A stretch of DNA of 64,000 nt from Ornithodoros turicata. Lineage: Eukaryota; Arthropoda; Arachnida; Ixodida; Argasidae. The notes under the pieces are model-generated. The model did not search any database. It was not told where the DNA came from and saw only the letters and a list, made by a program, of their open reading frames with translations. The stretch covers positions 54,101,581-54,165,580 of the forward strand of contig NC_088203.1 in assembly GCF_037126465.1 (NCBI RefSeq), in the 5' to 3' direction. The position numbers and the translations under genes are program-made. Of this stretch, positions 55,351 through 64,000 are shown piece after piece (within the stretch, counting starts at the first letter, position 1; each line of letters starts with the position of its first letter).

Positions 55351-58300
55351 ATGTCTGCGGTGGTCTGCCTAGTCGAAATTGACGGGACAGATCTAAAGCG
55401 AAAGTTTCAGTTCGACTCCAGGACAACCCTCGGCAATCTGAAAGGTGCAATACAAGGATGTACCCTACTGGGCAGCAGCGTACAGTGCGACAGCGTACTG
55501 TTCAAGGTATTGCTATTTTCCCTATTACTTTCATTGCAGCAATCTTACGCTACAGCGACTTGCGTTCAGACGGTAACATGCGCCGTATTTCTTTGGCACA
55601 ATGCGTGAAATGCTATCTTGCTACGTAACGTACGTTTTCGCTTTGTTAAGCGCGTTTGTCTGTTTACATAGTATGTTGCCAGTGTTGTTTGGTTCCGCAG
55701 TTCTTGCAAGTTATTTTTCTTTAGCAATGGTAAGCGTCTGTTGCGTCTGACTTCAACTGTTTTGTCACCCTTGTGGATGACGATGTCATCCCTCACTTGG
55801 CTACAATACGGGTGACGAAAAGAGATGGTGTGAGCACTGACGAAGGAGAGAAGGCGCCCCTGTTAGACTGCATGAATTTGCCCACTCTAACGTCCTCATC
55901 AGTCGACTCAGTTCCAACATGGGTAGAGTCAACATCAGCCTCTGACTTAGGGAAACCCACACCTGGAACCAGTTGTGTTGTGGCACAGAACATGTAAGAA
56001 ATTACAGGACTGTCCTTGTGTGACTGACACTGTTTCCCTGCCATAATCATATGACTGGGAAGCATGCTGTTACTGATATCTCTGAGGGTAATGATGTGCA
56101 CATTTACCTGAAGCCTTATGAGGAGGATGTATGTGTACAGTCGCGATGATAGCATGGTGCTGGCTGTGGGAGCCATAAATGACGACGTTGCATTGTCCTA
56201 TAAGATATCCCGCCATTAACCTCAGTGGTAATCGTATTGCCAACCTACATATTTTTTGTCATTCCTTCAGTATGACCTGATATTATGGATAATGTCAGTG
56301 CCTGGTGTTAAACATTTCCGGTCGCTAACAGCACAGAGTGCTTTTGTTTAAAGGGTAAAGTGCGCTCCACAAGAAAAATGAGCCTTACTTTTCTTTTATC
56401 ATACTCTTTGTGAAGCGCTCGGTGTTGTTTAAACAAAGATGCCTGTATATTACATACAGGGTGTTTCAGTTAGATTCCTGCAAACAGGTGACGCCAATCA
56501 AATATATATATATATTTTTTTACAAGTATATGTCCGATACCACATCCAAGTTGCGTGCGACGTGAATGACTTGAAGGTGCTCATTATTTAAATAAGAATT
56601 CATATAAGTTTTGTGAAAAATATAGCTTCTTAAACAGGGCGCTGTCATTATAAAAATGGGTGCTACCCCTATTCGTACCTTCACTGGACACCTTTTTTAA
56701 AAAAAAAGAACTACTGCCAAACCAGGTCATTTGCTGCAGTAATTTATCGGTTTTGGTTTACATATTTTTTGTCGCGGTGAAGCACAAAAGGACACTCTTT
56801 CACTCCCTTTTTCAAAAATGAGTTATGTGTTCTGGAGCTTGCTTTGCAACAGGGGCGGTAAAAAAAGAATAGCAGCCCCAGGCAGGCTTCACACTCATTC
56901 GCCAGGCATGCCAGTACACTGAATGGTATACATCCGCTTTGACTGATCGCCGAGATGCCCTTCAGCTAGATATCCCGTCATTTCACTGTGTAATGTTCAC
57001 TGCAGTTTGAGACGTTGTGTTGCGAATGTTGAGATATTGATGCACAGCGACCGTTAAAACATGCACACATTTCGTGACATCTCCTGTTGATGCACACTGG
57101 TGGTACGAGATAGCATGACTCGGCTGTGGTGCCTCAAATTATGACACTTCGGCTGTATTTCTCTGAAGCACTTTTTTCATGGCTTGCCTGCTGAAACTTG
57201 CAGGAGTCGCCCAGACAACCGTGACGGCAAGGGTTACGTAGTCCCAGATTTTGGTGGCCTGCATGCATCAATTGCCGCTGTGTCCAGTGGCAACCCCTTG
57301 AGGTCGTCCCTTGAAACTAAAATAGTTGACGCGGTGTATCAGTCAATGGTCGTTACCACACTGTAAGTACACCTTTCAGCACGTGGTTGTCCCTTTTGGC
57401 AAGGCTACATTTTGTCCGAACTGGGAAAAGTTAGCACACGGAGATTGCATGGCCTTTCCAATAACTTTTGTTCAATGTGTCCCCCTTTTTTTTCTCCACT
57501 CCAGGTATCCATCTCATCTGTTCTACCACAAAGCTGTGAGCATGTTACTGGGGCGATATCCACATCTTGCGGACACCATTGGGGATGGATTTGTTAGTAC
57601 CAGTATCCACTGATGTTTTTTTTTTAATCCTATGACCACTCACTGAAAGGAAAAAAAAAATCAATTTTCTCTGCACCTCTTTGTAAGCGAGAGAAGCAGT
57701 GGTGACATTTTCTGCATTGTTCCGTGCATTCCTCGAGTTCACAGTTAAGACCCTTGCCTCTCCCAGGTATAGTCTGCTTGTAGAAATATTGGTTTATCTC
57801 CTCCGCCTTTTACTTACTGATATTAGGTGAACGACTTTATGTGCTTAAGGCAGAAGCACTTCCTCAGCGAGTCTAAGGGGATTTTTGTTTGCAATGGTCT
57901 ATACTCGCTACTGGAAGATGAACCCTGAGGTAAGGATAAAAAGGGGACGAGACGACAGAATTTCTCCTTTGTCCTTATCTCAAGGTTCATCATCTAGTAT
58001 GTCATACCAGCTACACTGCATCCTCTCTCTTCTAGCGGTCTATACTGTCATCATAAGATATGCATTGGCATGTTCCCCTCACTTTTCTCTTGTCCGTGAC
58101 ATGCGTTTTGAAAGACAAGGATGAGTCGCTGATTTTTAATGAATTAGAGGTTGGAGCAACCGAAACATGTGCCACCATCTGGACAAAGTGCCGCACACTA
58201 AAAGTCTTTGCAAATTCGCAGATGAAGGGCTCGTCGTTGTCTCCAAAGAAATGCCATTGACAACAGGAAAACAAAGAATACAACATTGACTGTGCTTACT

Positions 58301-61300
58301 CTATTCGCGAGCCCTGCATGAAGAAATGCCCCCTTAAATTTAATCTCCCTTCATCGTTGTATGAAAACCAAAGGAAAAAACAACGTGAAGGAAGTGGTTC
58401 CCTGCGTGGCGTGCTGCTCACACACAAAAAAGAAGCCTAACTGCCATTGATTTTCAAATTTTGCAGAGCTCATGGCTTGTAGCTCTGAAGAACAAGTTTA
58501 AAAATGAAAGGAGGAAACTGCAAAACAACCATCAAGTGCAAAAGCAGCGGGAAAAGTTGGGGAGCCATCGGCGCCGAGTTAGTAGCGAACGTGCCAACTC
58601 CGAGCTACAGCGAACCAGGCGACAGGTACAGGCACTGTTGCTGTTGCTCGAATTTCTCGCATTATGGGAGCTATAATGGGTTTGCCGCTTGTTTTTCACT
58701 TGGAACGGTTTTGTTGGGCCACCATGCACTCTTGTTTTGCTTTGCATGATTATTAGCTTTGTAGCTTTCGAACCACACTTTTGTCACATGCACTGCATTT
58801 CTGTAGCTGCCAGTTCTTAATTTGAAGGTGCAGCAGTATCCATTATACTTAGGGCCTGACTTTTTCGCGTTTAATCCGAATCCGACCGATATTTCCCCCC
58901 ACAACGACATTAGAAAAATTCGAGTTTAACCCAGATTTACCCAAAAACCCATTCCAAAACCAACTCCTTAAGTCAGGCCCTAATTATATTTCACTTCACA
59001 TTAATTTTTCTTAGAAATGACAAACACCTTAGGGCTTGTGCAACATCGTTTGGAACACATCATTGATGGGACACTGATGGGACATTCATCAGAGGACACT
59101 CCACATCAAGTGTCTTCAACATTCCTTTTTTTAGAATATTCCACTTGGGACAGATCATGAGGATGATGCAAGCCTTCAAGCACACGAAGTATGGCTGAAG
59201 ACTGAGCACAAGAAGAGGAGCCCCAATGAAGAGCAAATCAAGATACGCATGGCAGCAACTTACAAAGGAAGGTGCGCAAAGCTGGCGGTAATGCCTGTGC
59301 AAGCGTCATTAGAAACATACCCCTACATAATGATTGCAGAGCGGGTAAGATCACCAGCAATTGTCCTCGATGCATATTATAATGGCTTGCTTGGCTCTCA
59401 GTTTTTCAGAGACTTCGAATGTCTCACGCAGCGGCTGGCTCTCTCTGCGGTCCAAGACGGCATTCAAGAGGTGGTCAATCTAACACTCAAAGGCACAATT
59501 TCCACCAGCAGTTCACTTCTTCAGATTCTGCAACAAATCCCACACTTGGATGATGTCTGCTCAGCACGAAAAAAGCGTAAGACACTACTTGTTGTAGTGT
59601 ATGTTTGCATACGGCAGCCATTTGGTAATTACATTTGTTCTGTCAGACCTTTTTGCTGTTGCTGCAGTGCGCATCATGTGCCGTTGCCTACGTGAGCCGG
59701 ATGGCATCTCGCAGCTTTTCATTCATGAAGACGTAGATGTAAGTTTTTTTACTTGTGTACAACTTTGTCACATAGCTTAGGTTGCTGCTTAGTCATCGGT
59801 TTATATAAGACTGTGCATTAATACAGTGTGTGAGAAGGGTACAGTAAAAGCGTGTCAATTTGCCACTTGCGAATTCGAATTTCCAGATAATTCGAACATT
59901 CATGGTCCCGCCAGCTTCCCATAGACATCTATCTATAATGTCCCTCATGCCTCACGTGTAGATCTCTCCTACTAAGGATAATTAAAACTGAGTGCCACCT
60001 CCCATGTAAAAAGGTAGCCTGCCAAAGTGATTTTTACCATCTCAAAACTACCACCACTGATGTAAAAAATTAGAGCTGGTGCTTGTGTGTGTGGGATGAT
60101 CCCACAGTGCTTGTGTGTGTGGGATGAGGTCCGCCTTAGGAATAGAACAGAATTGCACAATTCCGCAAAATTATGTGGCAAGCGTCTATCTCCATGCAGC
60201 GTACCGGAATCCATGAAGTTCCGCGAAATCCTCATAATTTTGACGGACTGTTTTACAAAGGAAACTTTGGGCGATTCCAGTTTTACCAGCGCTGGATATG
60301 GCTCTATTTCCTTTAACTTTTGTTAATACAAGCGCCTTTTAATTCAAACTTCTTTTGCGTCCCCATGAAGTTCTAATTAGCCAGCTTCTACTCTATCAGC
60401 TTTCGATGGCAATCTTACCTGTATTGTACAGGATGTCTGCTTTAATTGAAAGCAGAACACCTCACTAGCAGAGCAACAAAGGAAAACTGGATGACATCTT
60501 TGTGGTATGTACTTGCTTTACAAGGAGGCGCTACAGCACCTGTTTATAACAAAAATGCCACAAAAATATTTTTACAGCCCTGCTCATGAAGTGTTGTTTC
60601 CAGTGGAAGCAGACGCCCCGTATTTCTTGCTTTGGGAGGCCATTTGTTTTGTTATCCACCGTGTTTCTTCATTACCTGCCGTCGAGTTAATTGGCTAGTC
60701 GTTTCCAGCAGCATTGTGCTAACAACTGCATGCAGTGACAGTGGCCATTTTGATGCTGTGTATGCCACAAAGCTTCATCAGCCTCTGCTGCGACGTAATA
60801 CTTGTCATTTGTTCTTCTTTATCTTCCATATTCCTATCATATGCTGCTCTGTATACTAATGAGCCTCTCAGATACGATAACATCCCTTGAGCTCAGTATG
60901 TTGCTCTTTGGTTATGCAGTGTCTTTTTTTTTATTGGAGACAGCACGTCACAAAGAGAGCAATAAAAGAAAACTGGAGACTGTCTTCCTCCTAGTTGAGT
61001 TAGAGACAGGTGGTACTTGCTATAGAGCACCAGTTTTTAACTGAAGTAGCAGAAAAAGTGTGAAGTGCTGTGTTTCCAATAAAAAAAAAAAAAGAAATGC
61101 TGCGTTGGATATTCTTTACTATAATACTCAACTTCTGGTAATTTGTGTTTCAGCCTGAAGACTTCCCTTCGACACCTTGTGTGCGGTACACAGGAGCATC
61201 TCTAGAGGAGGCACAACACATGCACCTGCTAGTTGAAAGCCAGGAACTTTTTCGAATCATCAATGCAGAAGACGGTGTGGCCGCAATATTTGCTGCCTAC

Positions 61301-61423
61301 TGGCTCTTTCAGGCCATGTATGATGTAAAAGTTTTCAACGTCCTCACGTATATCGAACACCAGTGGTTTAAGCTGGGTGTGACACAGCCCAGAGCATCAG
61401 TCATCCGGCTTGTGAACAAAACT
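55351..61423 (+). CDS. Multi-exon gene of an uncharacterised family (SAMD3-like)
   Basis: Eight exons are visible: 55351-55506, one ending 55993, 57204-57362, 57505-57592, 58467-58625, 59135-59576, 59668-59738 and 61154-61423. From the second onward every GT-AG junction keeps the frame (phases 2, 2, 0, 0, 1, 0). The start (MSAVVCLVEIDGTDLKRKF) looks like a ubiquitin-like or PB1-type fold. Later come YPSHLFYHKAVSMLLGRYPH, SSWLVALKNKFKNERRKLQ, VWLKTEHKKRSPNEE, MPVQASLETYP and AAIFAAYWLFQAMYDVKVFN. I recall this order from proteins often labelled SAMD3-like in fish and arthropods, without a known function. The joint of exons 1 and 2 is unresolved, as an in-frame TAA (55731) precedes exon 2 sequence. 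A short last exon after 61423 is expected. Confidence 0.72.
56457..56830. mobile_element. MITE copy in an intron, same family as 10262-10860
   Basis: It begins CAGGGTGTTTCAGTTAGATT and includes GTGCTACCCC, CCAGGTCATTTGCTGCAGTA and TTGGTTTACAT, all shared with the copy at 10.3-10.9 kb. It lies wholly between exons 2 and 3 of the plus-strand gene, so it need not affect the product. The right end is not fixed. Confidence 0.6.
58851..58981. mobile_element. Short MITE, 131 bp, in an intron
   Basis: The ends are AGGGCCTGACTT and AAGTCAGGCCCT, exact complements over 12 bp. The interior has GTTTAATCCGAATCC and GAGTTTAACCC. It sits between exons 5 and 6 of the plus-strand gene. A related block is at 29587-29690. 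No target duplication is clear. Confidence 0.75.
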
Positions 61424-61775
61424 GTGAGTGGTTTGTGAATGTTCATGACCCCATTTAGTGCTGTAGTGCTGTTATTTTTTCAGCAGGTGCTCATCAACTA
61501 AGGCTTCCTTTTCTTTTGCTGAGTATCCTGTATAAAGTATGAAGAAAGACTTCTTTTTTTTTTCCCCGGAGGTCAGGGTTGCACGTGGGAACAGTCATGT
61601 TAATCAACTTATTAGTGCATATACAGTGAGATGGTGTTATTGCCTTTTGTGTTTATGCTGCATTCTCATTAGCATGTTTTCTTCAATATTGCATCGTTAC
61701 ATGCGAAGGTGTGTCAGCTGTTCCTTTTGTATCGTCTTGTGTATGCCCCTGCCTAGTCATATTACATGTAGGGTG
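61424..61775. other. Intron or 3-prime flank of the plus-strand gene
   Basis: A donor GTGAGT follows the last recognised exon. No further exon of the family was identified in this piece. Confidence 0.4.
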
Positions 61776-62493
61776 CCCCAGTAACCGTAAAGTCAGTCTT
61801 ACTAATATTCTATGCAACGTCAAAATATGCAGTCAATGGCCTGTCGGTGACCGAAAGTTTTGCCACGCATTATAGGTAGCTTTATTTCATTTCAATTCGT
61901 GGAAATTCAGTTTTCTATCTTCGAAATTTGCCTGGTTAACCTACCTTTTCTTTTTCTCATGGAAATAGAATGTCAGTTCCCAATTGTCCTGATTCTGCAA
62001 GGACGTACAGTCCATAGCACAGCGAAAATTAGTGACGTAATTGAGCGAAACTGAGAACTTGGCTCCGCCTACCTCTGTTGCACCCCCCCCCCCCCCCATT
62101 CCTGAGCACGGAAAACCCAACGAAAGGAGGAAAGGCCACCACGACTAGCCAGGAAGAGAGGATTTTGGAAAAAGCACGTCACTTTTCGGCAGCCGTGATA
62201 CATGTGGCTTTACGGACGCTGATTTCCGATCCTGTTCCTCCAGCTGGGCGTGACAGCCTTTCGTCGTTTTCCTCTTTTTTTTTGCGCGAAGAAAAGGGCG
62301 ATAAAGATAGGCAGAGCCAAGTGCTTTAGAAAATTTAGGAAGTTCAATTTAGAAAAATGAATTTCCACGGATTGAATTGAAGTAAGATTACCTGTAACGC
62401 GTGGTAAAACATTCGGTCATCGACAGGCCGTTGACTGCAGATTTTCATGTTGCATAGAATATCAATTTTAGACTGATTTAATGGTTATTGGGA
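61776..62493. mobile_element. MITE, about 718 bp, with long inverted repeats of about 160 bp
   Basis: The left end is CCCAGTAACCGTAAAGTCAG and the complement of the right end is CCCAATAACCATTAAATCAG. Pairing continues through ATTCTATGCAAC, GCAGTCAA-GGCCTGTCG and CGTGGAAATTCA. ACATGTA flanks it on both sides (61764-61770 and 62493-62499), but six extra bases separate the left copy from the repeat, so this duplication is doubtful. The interior has a 15-C run at about 62082. Confidence 0.75.
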
Positions 62494-62499
62494 CATGTA

Positions 62500-63059
62500 T
62501 ATCCTGCCACAACATTGTTTGTGTTGAGTAACTTTCTCTTATTTATTGAGTATTTATTTTAGTCAGAGCTTACTTAGCCACTGACTTAGATATGACTTTT
62601 GGTTTCACCATGCCAACAGGTGGGCACTGCTTTGGAAATTTTACGTCACTGTTCAAGTGAATGTCTAACACAATAAGCACATTTAACTATAGTTGAAGTT
62701 CTGGAAAAATGGATGTTGGATAGGAGTCCGCACAACTGCTTTTTAAAATTTTGCCAGCAGCATACAGAGTACTGTTTATGCTACGTTCATTATGGTTGTA
62801 ACATACCCGTACCTCAGAAGAGAAAGTGTTCCCTTATCAGTATGTCAGCTATCTTGGCACATGTCCTGAAACCCTGTGGTCTTGTGCATGAACGGGCACC
62901 CATCTGGTTCCAGTATTGCCATCTTACAAGTGCTATCATCCCTGTGTGCTTACGTGGCAGTGGTATCAACTTATTTGTGTTAGAATTTTATGAGACTATG
63001 CAAATAAAGTGTCACATATCGTTATTTTCCATCTGCATTTTCTTTCAGGCACGCATTTT
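62500..63059. other. Stretch without a recognisable gene
   Basis: The plus frame 62713-63090 is open but shows no family motif or splice-consistent start. Nothing else is seen. Confidence 0.4.
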
Positions 63060-63290
63060 TCTCACCTCCACCCCTCTTAGTAGGGTGTAAATTTGGCAAG
63101 GGGTGTTGATATACACCTCAAAAGGAGTCAGTTATGGTACCTGGGGTGTAACCAAAAAAAGGAGTATAAGTACACCATTTTTTGGGAGGGTGTAAGGCTG
63201 GCCAAGGGTGTTAAGTTACACCTAAAATGGAGTCAGTTATGGTATGTGTGAATTACACCCCAAAAGGTGTTCTGGATTTAACAGTGCAGG
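63060..63290. repeat. TTACACC/GGTGTAA repeat block with internal duplication
   Basis: Two similar halves each contain AGGGTGTAA, a GGC...AAGGGTGTT step, TACACCT and then GGAGTCAGTTATGGTA (about 63123 and 63229). The right edge is TTACACCCCAAAAGGTGTTC followed by TGGATTTAACAGTG. It is non-coding, and its motifs match the blocks at 44975-45610 and 50040-50230. Confidence 0.7.
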
Positions 63291-64000
63291 GCAGATAACG
63301 AGATTGTGGTTGACTGAGAGCGTGGTACACGGTGAAGTTAGTTGGTTTCTAAGAGTAAGAGAGTATCTCGCAATACCACGCCGTCTAGGGAATGGGGACC
63401 AAGGTGGCCGGTGGCATCATGTGGTGGGTCAAAGATTGACACCACCCTAAGACGGAACCGCTGATGTAGGCACTCTAGATCACGCAGGAAATGAGACACA
63501 TATGGAGCCATTTTTTATTTCTAACGCGAGCGATCCGCATCCAGTCCTTAACCTTGACTAAGAACGCCTGGGCACGGGTTCGTCGGTATATTTTATCGCT
63601 ACCACCCCAACAACACATTGTCATCCTTGGGCTCAGGAGGGTCAAATCTGATTCTCAAATTGCCCTCAATCTGTCAGTTTAGCACTATACCGCGTCCCCA
63701 TAGTATAATCAGAATGTCCACAGGCCATCCTTAAGGACAATTTTAGGACAGTGTGATAGCACATCAGCGACAACCTCTAGATTCCTTTTTACTGTACCCT
63801 ATTTGTTTTTGTCAGAGACGAGTACATTCTGTTTCACTGATTACTGTCCATTTGTCTTGATAAACTGCCGCTATGGTGTCTAGCTGTTCGTTTTTCCCCA
63901 ACAGACAATGAACAGGGCTCAATAAAAAGGAAGAGGAAAAATATAAAAGATCAACAGCAAAAAAAAAAAAAAAGAAAGGAAAACAAATTAAATTCTCTTC
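63291..64000. other. Window end without a recognisable gene
   Basis: Only short frames and an A-rich run at 63959-63972 are seen. Nothing is supported. Confidence 0.4.

Noticed and set aside
59840..59905. Second pogo/Tigger-like terminus (ACAGTAAAAGCGTGTCAATT with AATTCGAA)
   Set aside because: It has only a short resemblance with no partner end and no TA-bounded element.
61764..62499. 7-bp target duplication ACATGTA for the long-arm MITE
   Set aside because: Six unmatched bases lie between the left copy and the repeat, so the duplication may be chance; the inverted repeats alone support the element.

Overview
This looks like 64 kb of a nuclear genome from an arthropod, most plausibly a tick or other chelicerate. 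The reasons are GT-AG introns in one long gene, tRNA-headed SINEs, an interstitial CCTAA-type stretch (the arthropod telomere motif is TTAGG), and a dense mixture of hAT, pogo, Penelope, BEL/Pao and LINE relics. The tick assignment is inference from the repeat style. The chelicerate/arthropod level is more secure than any species. There are no bacterial operons, CRISPR arrays or rRNA genes.

Layout, left to right. 0-17 kb holds no convincing host gene. It carries small non-autonomous transposons, three of them hAT-type with 8-bp target duplications (4248-5244, 7647-8569 and 14644-15866), plus members of a tRNA-containing retroposon family that repeatedly occurs as inverted pairs. 17-20 kb is a 120-bp tandem array with a three-unit higher-order pattern. 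It abuts a deleted BEL/Pao retrotransposon on the minus strand (19.9-22.2 kb). 22-26 kb is mostly featureless apart from a near-perfect palindrome. 26.1-29.3 kb is a decayed transposase gene split by a TTAA-flanked MITE and by a SINE with its own target duplication. 30.0-34.8 kb holds a CGGBP1-like fragment and then a LINE with 258-bp promoter-like monomers, ORF1 and ORF2 (endonuclease and reverse transcriptase), and a TAAA tail. 36-46 kb is another transposon graveyard: a MITE, a pogo/Tigger-like element, a Penelope-like element with inverted arms and hammerhead-like motifs, and several hAT pieces. 46-51 kb is largely empty. 51.2-61.4 kb holds the most gene-like content: a C2H2 zinc-finger transposase-like gene on the minus strand with frameshifts, and, head-to-head with it, a plus-strand gene of at least eight exons whose last seven (of the eight located) join in phase.

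How it fits together. Nearly all coding sequence here belongs to mobile elements, and most copies are broken. The plus-strand gene at 55.4-61.4 kb is the exception: its splice phases are preserved across six introns. It and its divergent neighbour resemble, from memory, two multi-copy protein families of animals, so they could be host genes or the two genes of one large transposon. The MITEs in the introns of the plus gene and the nested insertions in the 26-29 kb transposase allow relative ages to be inferred.
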